Shown here in pieces: positions 12,698-27,600 of a stretch of 64,000 nucleotides of DNA. The translations under genes were made by a program, and so were the position numbers. This DNA is from Otis tarda (Eukaryota; Chordata; Aves; Otidiformes; Otididae): NCBI GenBank assembly GCA_026413225.1, contig CM048553.1, forward strand, positions 45,858,001 to 45,922,000, written 5' to 3'. The notes beneath the pieces were generated by a model. That model worked only from the letters and a program-made list of their open reading frames with translations, was not told the origin of the DNA and ran no database searches. Position 1 is the stretch's first letter; the number at the start of each line of letters is the position of its first letter.

Positions 12698-15600
12698 CTA
12701 TGGAAAACAAAAAAAAACAACAAAACACAACAAGTGGGTAGGCGCTAATTCACATTTCACAATAATCAAACCAAAGAACAGTTACATTTACATTGGAAGA
12801 CTGAAATAAGAATAACACAAGAAATTAATGCAAACATCATCTGTCATTTAATGGAACTGCTCCCCATGCCCAAGAACATGAAGAGCTGCATGGGGCTAAT
12901 ATATGGTCGGATCCAAGCCAAACCAAGCGTCCTTGGCTCCAGAGCCACCAAAGCTGCTCCCTGGTGGGAGAACAGCACTCCGCACGCTAGCAGCTGCAGA
13001 AGGCATTCCATGGCCTCCACCCAGCCAAGCTCCTGTATATGGCTCTGGGACAAGGCACTGGGGAATTCTCTGGCTTTCCCAACCCTTTTGATATAGATTT
13101 TTTTGTTGTTGTTTTAAGGCCATTTGGGTAGACAAGACTACCACATGTCAATAAACCAAAAGGAATGTTAAAGCCATCGCAACTCAAGGCTACCGGCTGA
13201 ACTAAGCTGACAGATGCTGTGATTGTGAAGGTCCCCCTCCAAAGTGCAAACAGAGATCAGACAAAAGAAGGCCAGGATATGGACCAAACCTGCAGTCTCA
13301 GACCTTGTTTTGCAAAGCACTTGTGATTTGGTGAGGTGGAGGAGACAAAAGGGGGCAAGAATCATGCTTGTGTTCTAGTACCTGACCCTAGCTCTTCCAG
13401 CATTCTCCCACGGCCCTGCCCGAAACACTGCTCCCCTGAAGAGCAGTTATGCAACCGCTATGCCCTAGATCTCGTCATCTCCTGTCCCCTCTTATGAAAC
13501 AAGAACTTGGGTTAGGGGTGATTCTTCCCATGTAGATGGTCACTAGTTATTTGAATGCTCAAGGACATATTAATCCTTGGCAAAGTAATTTTAAATCCAA
13601 AGGCAAAAATCATTGCCTGAAAAAAAAAGAGCTACTCTACCAATTCCCAAATTCTCCTGGAGTCAGGGTCTTCTTGACATTAAATGACCTGTGCGCTATC
13701 GTTGTCATGGCCCAGGAGAAGCAGGGAGATGAGGCAGCTCACAACCAGAAACAGGGAAATGGAAAGAGTCCTATTGACTTTGTTGAACTTTGGATTTCAC
13801 TTAGGCATTCACTGCTGACAGGAAGACTGACAGGCCTCTCCAGTTTTCCAGCTGGCCTTTTCACTATTGTCTGTATAATACACCTGTCTTCTTGAAGCAC
13901 GAAACCCTACATTCACCTGTGTTTTAAACTCCACCACTTCCCTATGTGTGGGTGCTAAGAGATGTATGCAAACATGCCTCAGGAGGAATTAAGAACAATT
14001 TATGGTAACTGAGTTCTAGTTTCTTGTAAATGCAATATTTTCACTCCACTGAATTAGAATATACCTGATCCAGCACAAGGAAAGAGCAACACAGATGTAC
14101 ACCATCTCCCCAGAGTCTCATAGGACAAAACTACGCTTCAAAAATGTTGGTTTTTTTTTTTTTTACACTTTTTAAATGGTGGAGTGAGTTTGTACAGATT
14201 CAGTGCTTGCAAACGTCATAGCTGTAATATTTTAACCAAACACATGGCACTTTAAATTTCCCTTCAAGATGTGGTATTTGTGAAAATGAAGCTGACACCA
14301 ACACAGCATAGAGTAAATACTCTGACAAAGCAATACAGCTAATAATGAAGACCTCAGAGACTGTGCACAGGACAGCCCTGTGTCATTCACAATTCCTTAC
14401 AGACCTTTAACTGACACAAGTGACAACCCCGCTATTTATGTCTAACCTGTCTTTTAACGTGAGAACATTCAATTCCCATCCTCCGGTGCACCAGATCCTT
14501 CTGGACTGATGCTTTGCTACCCACTCATTCTACCTGAAGGCCTGAATCAAGGCTCAGCATGGTCAATAGGGGCCGTTGCACTGATGCCCACAGGCTACAG
14601 ACCAAACTAAAGCAATCTCCACACCGTCATACAGGTCTCGGCCTTGTGTTAAAAAAACCTGCCCACATATTTCAGCCAGTGCAAGTCCCTGGGATTACTA
14701 TTTGGCAAAGCGCACTTCATGGAGTTACTAACGTGCTAAGAAAATGAGTGGTCTCAAGCAGCTTCCCACAGCAATAAGACACAAGCCTTTACTTACGGAG
14801 CGTGTTCATGAGCTGATTGCTTCCTTGTGGCCTGCTGGTGCCGTTAGCAACAGCATTCCTGTTGTTATATTGCTGGTGCGGTAGCTGGGAAGGGGAAACA
14901 TGTGCTGGCTCTTCCCCCTCACTGCTGGAGCTTTCATCTTCACTCCCAGATGAGCTTTCTGAATCTGATGAACTGCTTCCACTGCTGCTGCTCATCTGTT
15001 CAATAATTTCAACCTCTGCTCTCAGCTCTGAAATAAAAGGACATTCTGGTTGAAACCATAAATAGGGCCCCGTAGGATTTTGGGAAAGAATATGAAAATG
15101 CAATAGTTTCGTCAAGTATAATTTATCACATCAAAATATCTCGGATGAAAGGGAGGGACAGGAAAGAAAAAGAAAAAAAAAATCTGAAAACTTCTTTTAC
15201 TTAGTTGTTGTAGCTAAACTTAAAGAATAGCACAGGTTAGTACCATAAAATCTTCACTTCCACTATTATTATTTATATACTTTACACTCCTGAAAACACT
15301 TCCTGCTTCATTATTTTTGGCAGGTTATATGCACTACATACAAAGTAAGTACATGTCCTGATTCAGTTTTACAGGCCAACAGCCAGTCCATTTTTTAAAA
15401 GCATCTTAACATCGAAGAATCTAAATTGTTAGATGTCAGTCACACTTAGGCTTCTGGAAAACACAAAAAGGTGGTGGTCGGGGGCATAGGAACACGATCA
15501 CAACAGAAACTGCCTTAGCTTCAGATAATGTAAGAAACTGCTCCAGCGCAAAGTCACATAACTCATTTTAAACAAACCTGAGAGGCAGATGGATGACATC

Positions 15601-18600
15601 AGGTAAGTTTGCAGTGGGGCAGATGAGAATAGATGAGAATATTCATATGTTGGGGTGTGGTAATAATACCTTAACCTGCTACAGAGCTTACAAATAGCTG
15701 GGAAAATACAGAGACTACTCTGAAACTGGTTCAAGTTAGTCACACCCCACTTCAGGGTTTCCAGTGCAAAGAAACACTGGAATACCATGACAGCACCACG
15801 ACAGCCGCATCAGCAACAGCTAGTGTTGGCTGAATGACTGGTTACTAAACAGCTATTAAGGTAAGTCACCCCAAATCATATCATATAATTAAGACAAATT
15901 GAACAGTAAGTGGCCTAAACACTATTAGAGGACAATTGTTTTGTATCCACCCACAAAGTCAAGTAGTTAATGACTCAGTTCACTTAGGCAGGTTTCCATG
16001 AGAGAATAATATTCACATATATATTACACACAGGATATGAAACCCTCAAAATGTAGGTTTTTTTTTTTTGTGCTAGCAGTTCCATATCCACAGGGTTAGA
16101 ATTCAGTGCTTGCCCTGGAGAAGTCACAGGGTAAAGGGACAAGAATGAAAGAAGAGACAGATGAGGTATTATCATCTCTACCTGACAAATGGAGAACTGA
16201 TGCCAGGAGTAATTCACCTTAGCTCAGAGTGTCAGAGTGAGATGAACCACAGCTCCTCAGCTAGGGACATCCTTCTTGTTTATGGCATAGCCAGATCATG
16301 TAAAAGGAGTCTTTCCTTTATGTAAAAATGGCACAATTTTAATGCTTCTTATCTTCAGTCCCTGCAGGAATAAGTCTGAGCAACTGGAACTCTTCTTTTT
16401 TTTTCATAAGACCAATTTTCCTTGGGCTGCTTAACAATACAGAGTAACAGCTCAGTTTTCAGCCTCCACATTATTTGCTGAAGAGAGTTCCTCTAGCTCA
16501 GCATGTAGTGGTTTTAGAAATTAAGTTTTCTTTTGCGAGTTTTAAAACTGCTATTTTTCAACTTCAAAGTTCAGAGCTCAATTTCAAATGCTACAGTTAT
16601 ATTGAATCAGAGGCAAGGAAGATGTGTTGAAAGGGAACAACCATAAGACTAACTCCAGCTGAGTAGTTAAGGATAGTGGGGTTGTTCCTCCAACTTACTT
16701 TCTAAATCTACATCCCTGACTAGACCACCTGTGTTCTCTGTAATTTATTTGTATGTCAGGTAAAACTTACTCTTTCATCTTGAAGACATAGTATAAGAGA
16801 CCATTGGAAGAGGGAGGAAGAATATATGATTAGGCCAACACAAGATAGTACTTTGTACTATAATGTCTTTCTCCGTTTTTCCCTCCAAACACAGTCTTGC
16901 AGGTTTTAAAAATCCATTTCATGCCTGCAGTCTGATACACAGACAAATGAACACTTTTAAGTCACTATTCACAGCCCACCCATAGCGGGGATTTCAAATG
17001 GTAACTATTCTCAGTGTTCAAGGCTAAGAAATTCATAGGGGAAAGCTACAGGAAAGGTAAACAGAAATAAGAATTCTTTCCCTTTAAAATGCCCAGATTT
17101 ATTTTTTTCTTCCTAGCTTAATGGTGTAAAATTTATACACACCTCTAGTTGAGTCATTACTTGTAAGTTATAGTGATGGTAATAATATATTGTTAGAATA
17201 TTCCGGATGGTAGCAAGCACAATCACCCATAGACACGGTCCATACTGCAAAAAGATTCAATAAACAAGTCTAATACAGGACAAGTGTCTGAGAATTACAC
17301 ATGTATGCTTACAGAGCTAGAAAGTCAGCAGCTGAAATGGAGGAGTGTCGGCATACAGACCAAGAAGAACACAGCAGCCCAGAAAGCAGCATATAAAATA
17401 GTGTGAAGATGGTGAAGCAATCTAAGAGGCATCGGTGGTGAAAGGGAAAAGAACTAGAAAAATCTAAACAAGACGACTGAACTCGATACAGTAGGTGAGG
17501 AGATAACTGAAGCAAGTGATGCAGTTTAACAAATGGTAAAGGAAGATCAGCTTGGCTAATTTTAAACAGAACTAGAGATTAGTGTCAGACTGAAGGTTTT
17601 CTGCTGGGGAGATAGAAAACTAATAGCCCATAAAAGAGTTTTGGTTATGAGGTGGGAAAGGGAGAATGCCTTGGAGGACGTGGTAAGGCCCACTACGCAG
17701 AATACAGCCAGAGAAAACAGAACAGCACCAACATGACAAGCTTCAAGGACTGAGAAGTTAAGGGTGTTATCAGCGACAGTGGTCACTGGCAGGAACTCAG
17801 TCTCAGCCCATCTTCCAGTCAACTTCTGCCTCACAGGCTGTCAGCTTCCCCTCAGGTCTCTCTTGTCTCTTAATTACTTGAGCCCTGAATTCTAAAACAT
17901 CTCATGTCTGCAGATGAGAAAAAAGTAATTTTCACTAATGTTGTGATGGCTGATGCATCACTAAAAGTCTGTCAGGCAGAACTCCAGCAGGAATTGTGTT
18001 CAAAACCCTCATGTCACCCTGTCAAAGATGGTGGCTAAGTCAAGATGACACCAAAGCCTTCCAGGATAAACCTATCTGCTTTAAAATGGTCTGATTTTGC
18101 ACTTTCCTGTTTGCCTATTATGCTTAGTGCAGTTATAGGTACTGAAGCCTTGGCTAAACGTTTCTTTCTGGTGCCACCAATTAAAATAGTTGTGTGTGTA
18201 TATGTCTACGTACATGCTTAGCTGAACAACAAAAGAATCAGACCTTTCCTAGATCTTTTTGTGCTTTAAGATCAAACAACTCATGTCGACGCACCTCTAA
18301 GGTTTAAAACATGACAAGAGTTAGGATGTGCAGCAGTTACTTTTAAGAAAGCTTTCCATATAGCATAGTTTTAAATGCCTTAACAGAGTCTACATCTTCT
18401 GAAAAGGCTGACATTGCTAGGAGAATCTTAACTTTTGCACATTTCATGTTACAGCTGTAGGCTTGCTTTCAAGAAAACAAAACAGCTTACTGTTTTATAC
18501 AGGCAGTAAATGCAGTTTTTAGAGTAAAAAAAAAAAGAAAGTTAGAAATCATATAAACAGAACCGCCTTTCTCAATAGGGCTATCTTCTGTGTATATTCA

Positions 18601-21600
18601 GAATCAAATGCCCTGATTTCTTTCCATAATTGTAGCTACAGGTTCTTAATTCTTCTCTCCATTCGAATAGGCTATGCAGAATTTTTAACTAAAGCCCTAA
18701 CCTTGGGCTGCAAGAATATCAAGGACTTTTGGAAAGAAAGAAATTCAGCTGTAGGCACGACAAGCTTGTATGCCCATAGCAGAATGCTCACTGTTAATAA
18801 CAGTATGCAAGGTGGTGAGAAATCCACTCGATACCAGCACTTCGAGTATGCGGAGATTGCAGCTAGAAGAGGCAGTATTTTACACTGAAGTGCAAAAAAT
18901 TTGATTGAGATGTTCTTGAGAGACAAACACAGTTCTATGGCACAATCCTTACAGACTACAGCTGCACTTTAGGCAAACAAGATCTGCTCAGATTTTTAAG
19001 CACTGAATTTACAGTCTCCAAACCAGAAATAAGTTTCTGTGGTTTTTCTTCAAGTACGGCATGCTGTAATTATATCTATGTTATTAAAAACATTTCTGTT
19101 GTGGTCAAATATATCTGATAAGCACTGATTATTTCATGCACATAAATGGCTGTATTGTGGTATATGTGTGCAAATGTTGACCGCTTAATGAAATGTTATC
19201 AGATGTAGCCAAGTATTCAAAAAAATAAGCTCTTACTCTCTCTTTTGCTCCCTTCAGGCAGGAGGACAATATAAAAGCTCATAAGAAAGTAGATTCCTCT
19301 GGTGCGGGACCCTAGACACAGCCTCCCACAGGCCTCTCTGCGTGAGGGAAAGGACTGGTTCAATTCCCACATGCTCTGACTCTGTCCTTGGGCACTGTTG
19401 TAGGGACAGCTGTGTAATGGGATAGAAAACTGACCTACCTGAAAGTTTGTTTCCCATTTGTAACGGGAGCTATGGGAATGCACAGCTGAGGGTACTGTGA
19501 GAGAGCAGAAACCTGTACTGAGGTTACCTTAAGACTATTAAACATCAAGAGAGAGCTGTGTCTTACCACATCCTTAAGTAGGGCATACTGGGAGCAAGAG
19601 AGTGTCATAGCGCCAGAAATGCTTTCAACCACCTCCTGTGGGGATTGTAAGTTCTGTGCTGTGTCCATTGAAGCAAAACCATAGAATTTCAGTTTTATGT
19701 TCATCTGTCTTTCATACAAAGAGGGTACTTCACCCAAAAGGACAGCTGCTGCTTGAATGGAAAGAAGAGTCTCTTCAGAACTTACAAGTCTTTGTTCATA
19801 AAAGGACAGATTAAGGGAAGATAAGAGGACTGAATACTCTCTCTCAGCTTTTACATTTAAGTTTTATTAATTATTTTCATTGTATGATGATGCCATTTTA
19901 GTTCCACCTTTCCCAAGTAGGTTCTTATGATATAAATGGTTCAGTAATGCTGACGCTCTAGATGATCAATGCTGGAAAAAAGTTATAAAGAACATATACT
20001 GTAGGCAAAAAAAACCCTGTCCAGGTATTCGCACTCTCTCTTTTTAGGCCTTGAATTAATCTCTCTATAAAACACCAACTTGAAGTCCTATTTTTAGCAA
20101 AAGACAGATGTTCTTTTGCTCGATTTTGGAAACAAAACTCTACAGGTTATTTATTTTGAGGTACTTTCCAATGAAAGATCATCAAGTGGCAAAAAAAATT
20201 ACTCTAAGACAGTTCTAAACAATATGACTTGTATTTCAGACCACTAGAAAATGATCCTTATAGAATACATGTCACATTAGACAAATGTAATTATTTTACT
20301 ATAACATGACCTTTACAAATTGCTGTACATATATAAAAGAGCGCCCTGATGGTTAAGCAACTTATTACACACAAGAAAAGACATTTAAAATTCACAGCTG
20401 ATTAAATTTTTAAATTAGTATATCACCTGTTATGTTTCTTCTTACCTATGACACAGAAAATAAAAATGGCAATGCAGCTAAGGGAACTGTAGCTAACAGA
20501 CTCTCAGATGTTGATTCTGCCTGCTGACCAGCATCCAGGTATTGAAAATACTATTGCTGCGAAAGAGTGAGACCAGTCAGCACTATGCAAACACACAGAT
20601 AGCTTAGCAGTAAAAATTCACCTAGTGATTACCATGAACTGAAAAAATACCCTGCTAAGTAATTAACATAGTCTGGGCAATTAACATAGGCTAAGTCTAC
20701 AGGCAAAAATAGCTATATGGGACAGAGACAAAAAGAGAAAGAAAAAGAGACCTAGAAAAAAAATACTAGACAGAAAGAATAATCTTAAAATAAAATTGCA
20801 TCTAGTGCCAGACAAGAAACACAAGAGAACCAAATAAAAATTTAAAGTCTTCCTCATTCTGACTGTGTTATCCACAGCAAAACCAGGTATCACAGCAGTA
20901 TGAAAGGAATAACACGGGCAAAGAAAGTGCGCCGTGCCTACAGTGAAACACTGAGCCAAAGTGTTGCCTGAGCAGGAGACTAAGTTGAGCCAGTCATCCC
21001 TTCAAGGTACTTTAACAGTAAGTATAGCAACCACATGGCAGATGTGGTCAAAGCTGCGGAGGAGTGGTTGTGGTAAAAGGGAAGCTGCAGGGTTGTTCAC
21101 TCTCTCATCCCTCCCCTACTAGCACTGCTTGGCACGGCACAAACTCCCATGTCTTCTGATGGAGACATGGCCACTCAGCCCTTCCACCCCACTGGCACAT
21201 GGCTCCAACTTTACTCAGTGTAGGAATAACTTTCGTCCAAGTTACCTGGTTGCATATCTAGATCCTGGACCTTTTGTTGCTGTTGCCTGAGACACCCATT
21301 CAACTTGTCTAGCACTCAGCTGCAGGTTTCTGAATTCACGCTTATTTTGTCTTCTTTTCAGAACAGAGAAATAGTTTGGAAAAGAGAAAATTATCTGCAA
21401 AGAGGAAGTTCTCTCATGCCAAAGAAATATCTATGCTGGCAGAAGAGAATAAATAATTCACTAAGATGCCTTAAAATGAGATATAAAGATAACAAACCAG
21501 CTGTCAAGTACCATCTTTTAATCTCTGAGCATTCTAACATGTTTTTATAAATTGCACAGTCACAGTTTTAATTATAAAGAAGACAGACAAACCCAACCAA

Positions 21601-24600
21601 AACTGAGGAAACTACAAACCCTTCTTTACCTCTTTTAATGTCATCCAGCTGAGGCTCAGGTGAAGGATTATCTTTCAAAGGAGAAGTTTTAGGTCCAGCT
21701 GCTGGCTTGGTTGGGGCTCTGAACTGTGGAGGCTGAGATGCTCGGGCAGACTGTTGTTCCATTCGGGCTTGGATCTTACTGCTGCCCTCTGCTCTGAAAA
21801 AAACAAACAGAGATATTCAGCAGTACTGTGCAACTGTGTTCTGCTTTTTAAATATCCTTGTACTAGTGCATCATTTGTGACTTCCTTTTGTACAGATCTC
21901 TGTTTTATAAAGACAACCAGTGAGTTACAGCTTTCTGTACGCAACACTTGCTTTCAATAGCAAATACACATATACAACTCCACTGCAACACCCTTACAAA
22001 ATGTATTTTCATATCCAGATGTGGTTCAGTGGTGCCAAATTCTCTACCTGAAGACCAATGAAGTCTTTACTTCAGCAATTATTATTTTTTATATTTTTTT
22101 AAAAAAGTAAGCACAGTAATTTAAAGTAACTAAGTGATAAAACAAATCCACTTGTAACAAAATCCTGCTTAAAGCAATCACAGCAAAATAAACAATTTTC
22201 TCACTTGCCATTAAGTTATCTCAAACTGAACTCTCTTCCAAGTCAATGTGACTAGAGCAATCATTCTTAATGCTGAATACAGCATTCAAGCACTTAATTC
22301 CTGTTTTTCATTCACTTGCCATTATCCCTTAAAAATAGTTTAAGCTGTTTCCTTAGTGGGAAATAGTCTCCAGAATAATGCTATGCCTAGCTGTTCAATT
22401 CAAATAAGGTATTTCTTTCTTTTACTGAATCAATTATGTGATTCAGATTGTAGGACAGTCAATATCCTTGGCAGAAAAGAACTCTAAGCCAAAATACTTA
22501 TTCAGGTCCCTCTACGGTACACCACAATGAGGTTAAATTGCACAGTGTATTTCTTGTGTAACACCAAAGCATTTGTGGGTATTGCTTTATGTAGTGTAGC
22601 ACAGAAGTAGCTTCTGTAGATATTAGAGATCAGTTTCCGTTCTAGGAGAGTGTCCGAGCTCAGCAATGCGACACTTCATGCCCGTGAGCTCATCCCACTG
22701 AGAAACAAGTTAAACTAGCCCACATGAAACTTCACTGAAACCGCTTCTGGTATCTAAGCTAGTACATTTAGCGCTAACTTGGGCATCTCTGTGCCCCACT
22801 GAATTTTAGATGCAACCTCAGAAATTAAGCACAGAATCACCTTGTCATTCATCACTGACCACATTAAGAGAGCTTGCACATTTACAATAGAAGTGAGGAT
22901 TTGGGAATACACTCACTTTATCACGTGAAAGGTAAAAGCAAAAGATTGTTTCCAGTAATAAATATGCTCTTGGAACTACAGACGGTTTTATGTAGAATAA
23001 GTGCAATTACTCCCCCGCGAATGTAATCAGGACATTAACACTAAAAACTCTTGTCCCACAGCGTGTCAACAGGTCTTAAAAGATCAAAGTAGCCATGAAA
23101 AAAAAAGACAACACTTCTGCTCTAGACAACTCAATGACTTTGCAAAGCACTATTCCTCAAAACAAAGATCCCCATTTTTTTTTACTACCCTGCCTTTGCT
23201 TGAGAAAAGCTGAAATATTTTTCACCTCACCAGAGCCAAAACTCAGTGGATCCAAACATCTCACTGAACCCAAGCCCTCTTGCACTCCTTTGCTCCTTTC
23301 TGACTTAAACTTCACCTGGACAAAGTCCAGCAGAATTTAAATTGGGAATTCAGATCTTATCTATGACATGCTCATATCCATTGGACAAGATGAATGGTAT
23401 GCGGATAAGTTTTCACATCACTGATTCAGAGGAGTGTTACACTCCATTTACCTTGAACTCAAGGTGTTCTTGGCAAACTTCCAGCCAACTGCTAGTGAGC
23501 TGCAACCTACATTTCCAGTAGTTTCAGCAGCTGAAAATTCTACACTGCAATAAAGTGTTTTTTCTCTTTTTTCTTTAAGTGTAAAACTGGTAAAATTGTT
23601 TAAGAGCTTCTTCTTCACAAGACATTTGAATAACTGCTTTCTCTTTAATCTCAATAACCTGTGGTGCAGTGATGCTGAAAGAATGCGATCCAGAGACTTC
23701 AGAGAAGGAAAACTAAAAATGTTCCAACTGCACAGTTTGTAGCATGTGTGCAGTGAAGTAAGAATACTGGGTCAGAGAGGATTTCAGGCCTCAGCAATTC
23801 TTCTAGGCAAAACCTCACAACCATTATTTCTACAGTTTTCTCTTCCCACTGCCCCTGCTGGAAGCTTCGGACTTGTGTTCCACTTTATATATCATTGACC
23901 CAATATAGGGACGAGCGCTTCTTGTTCCTTAAAAGTACATTATTAAAGCATTATGGCTCCCACAGGAAGCTCTAGGAAACAAACCTAGGAAGTCCAACAA
24001 TCCCTTTGACAGACTACTATTTCCATGGTCTTTTTCAGCTAAGTAGAGATTCCTGAAACACATCTCATCCTTCAGCCAGCTTCCAAAGCTTTAAATCATC
24101 AGAGGTGTCTCATTGCAAACTATAATTATGTCCTTTCAGCAGTGCAGTGGAGAATTTTAAAATTCTTTACTCTTGGATTCATACCTCTATTTGCATTTTT
24201 AGGCAAGATAATTGGCCACATGAAGCCCATAAGGCTTAGTAATTAAACATCACTACAAAAAAAAAAAAAAAAAAAAGTTCTGGTTCAGAAGACAGTCTGA
24301 AGAACAAAATTCAGCAAGAATTAATCCTATTTACAGCCCTGTCCCCAGCTTTACCTTGTTTTCTTGACTTGAATGCTGCTACTAAGCTTTTCCAGCACAT
24401 ACTCCCCCGTGTCATGATTGATAATAAGCACACAGTCCTTCTGATATGGCCTTTTATTTCCTTTAAACACAGTCATTGGTGGAGTTGAACCCTGGTATCA
24501 AAGAAAGAGCACATATTTTTTTGGTTATATTCCCCTACCCAAAAGTTTACAAACACCAAGATAAATTAATTGTTTTGATAAAGAGGCTGAGCAGTTAATG

Positions 24601-27600
24601 TTTAGTTCCTACAGAAAATGTTCATTCATTAAAAGAGAAAAAGACAGTTATATGCAGTAGATCACGTTTCCTCATTGCAATATTATGCCTTTAATAATCT
24701 CAAGTGACAAAACATCTTCTCCATGGTTCCCGTTATTTACAGTTCTCATTCCCCAAACAGTAAGGTAACTGAATTTGCATAGCTGGCTCTGACAAGTGTC
24801 AGAAATCTTACTGACATTTCTGCTCTGGAAATCTTGGGTTTGGATAAGAAATAAAGTTCTTATTATTCATGTAGCGGAACTGTTGCCTGAAGAAATATAT
24901 GGTCAATTGAAAAATATTTTAAATTGCTTTGTATTTAATCTTTTTTAAAAAAAAAAAAAAAAAAAAGAGAGCAGTATTTTCACAGGGGATTACAAGCAAC
25001 TGTCACAAACTATGTAAGAACAGTTGCCTTCTTCAAAGTCATATTAGCATGTAGATGTCATGCAATTATACCAAAATGTCTTTTCAAAAGCAAATGGGGT
25101 ATTTTGACACCTTCCAGAAAATTCCCAAGTCCACACAAGTCTAATGGGTTAGACTGAGAAGCAATAAAGACGAACTCATGTGGTTGTGCATGCTGGCTGA
25201 CTGATAACTGCTGGGGTTAGGCTCAGCTGTACTGTATCCATGCACAGGCTGACTTCATACACCTGAGTTTGAGGTTACAGGGGGCAGAATCTATGGTCTA
25301 TCCCCACAAAGCAGCACGGACACACACCTGGCCATGTTAAAAAAGGACATGTTTCTCAAAGGGGATATACAGAGATATGTTCTCAGCTATGAAACCTTCT
25401 CAGACTTCTCTGTAACATATAGCTACTGTACAAAATACAAAATTATTTTTTAAAAAAAAAAGTTTATTCATGTGCAACTTTGCACATGCTGTAGGAAAGC
25501 AACCAAAATTGGGGAGAAAAAGAAAAAATGCATTCTTCTACATTTTATTCTGAGTAGCAAAAATGAACAATCATATTTTAACTGCTCAGAATGCAATTCC
25601 TGTTCTCAATATTGATAATAAATAGAATACGTTTGGATTTAAAATGGCTTTGGAACAGTAAGGGTGAAAAATCTGAATATCCAACAGAGATCAAGTAAGA
25701 GATATAGATAGGATTTAGAAAAGATGTCTCAAGAAAGTCTAGTCTTCAAAGGTACATTTTTATCATTCCCACATTTAAGAGGAAGGCAACATTTAAGAGA
25801 ACAAACAGCAAGCTGAAAGTCAAATCCTGCTCACTGTTGACAACTAAGTCAGGAAATGCGTGAAGCACAAATTTAATGAAAATTGATCAAAGTTTGCTGG
25901 CTATCATTCTTCTACCCAGAAGCCTCCTAACTCCTAAAACTGGGATTTTGGCTAAAAAAAAATAAGCAGAAATGGAACCCTGCTTAAGCAAATCAACAGT
26001 CCCACCCGTCTACTTAAAATTAAATGTTTAGGTTTTATCTGAATGCCTAAATAACACTGGCTTACAGACTTTGCTGATTACAGGATAGAAGGAGGAAGTA
26101 GGTAAACAGGTGACATTTAATCAATTTGTTTTGACATGTGAGGGTTTTTTAACAAACTGAAATTCTTCACTTCCCCAACCAAGACTGTTTATCAAATATT
26201 AAAGCCACTAAGCCACAGGTAGAAATAGTACTTCAATTATCCAAGCAGCAAGGAACACTAAAATATCTCCACTGAACAAATTACCAGAGATATCCTCAGG
26301 GACCAGGCAATTTCAAAAAACAATTTTGAATCTGAATCTTATCCCGTTGTTGGGCAACGGACAACCAAAGCAGGATCCAAGAAATTAAGCAACTTTTGTC
26401 AGGATGAAATGATCTCTCAACTTCTCGCTCTTTTACAACATACTCAGTGGTCTCTGCCCGGAACAGAGGCAGCACTGCTTGGAACAACATATACACAGTG
26501 GCAGCATTTAGTGCAGTTAACTGCCTAAGCCTCCGAAGCATATTATAAGCTTAAAGCTGCTCATACCCATGGGAAGACAATCAAATTAAGCTCATCAAAA
26601 CAGAGATTCAGAAAGGGACATTACAAGTGACGTTGTTCAACAAAAAAGATGAATGAACAACACTGTTCCCAATCAATCCAAGATAAATGCCGCTTCTTTT
26701 AATCATTTTGCTACCTACTCTCGAATAATAGTACCACCTTCATAATTTTTATAGACCAAAAACAGTACGTGACCTCCTTCAGCACTAAAGGTGACCAAAG
26801 CCATATAAAAAACAGGAGCAGGGGAAGCAGGTTAAAGCCTCATTCAGTAAGAATTAGCGCAGTACCAATTAAAAACATCAAGATGCTACAATAAACAATG
26901 CCAAAAGGATCTGACACACAGCTTCCAAAGTGACTGGTGCCCCGCTGCAACCATCAGACTCATCGATGTCTGTGAATTCTGGTTTATTGGCTTGACACAT
27001 AGCATTAGCTTCAGCTAATAAACAAATCTAGTTCCAGCACGCAAGCACTTTCTTTTGTTTTGGTAAGGCAACCACTGAGCCTTCAATTACAAAACAACTG
27101 CACCTATAAATAGTTTGATCACTTGTTTTATTGCTGTTTGACCATCATCGTCACACAGTAGATCTTTATGGCATAATTTGAGGAGGAAGTGGATGGGAAA
27201 CCACTTCATTGCCACTCACCAGAACCACCCCCTCGCTTCCGCTGATAAAGCTAAAGGCAGGGAACCCTCTGTGCTATCTGTACACATTTTAGTAGTGCTT
27301 ACAGGCCTACCTGTGGCTTCTGAACATCAAACCTTGACTAAAGCCCAAATTACTCTGCCTTTCCTCATTAAGCCATAGCCCTAAAAGTGGACAGAAATCA
27401 GGTATAGAGCTTCAGCTAACAGTAAAAGTCTTCCTGTTATTCAAGAAAGAGTAGGAAGGAAGGAATAAAAAGTAAAAAACAGACTGGAACCTTACAAATG
27501 TAACCCTTCACAAAGATTAAATTGTACAATCCTTTCCTAAGGTAACACACTACAGGTTTGGCTGCTCAAATATTGAACCCACTTGTATTAACAAAGATTG

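Noticed and set aside
17330-18060. Purine-rich stretch in EAF1 intron 4 as a possible mobile element
   Set aside because: No terminal repeats, target-site duplications or coding remnants could be seen, and it could not be matched to a family.
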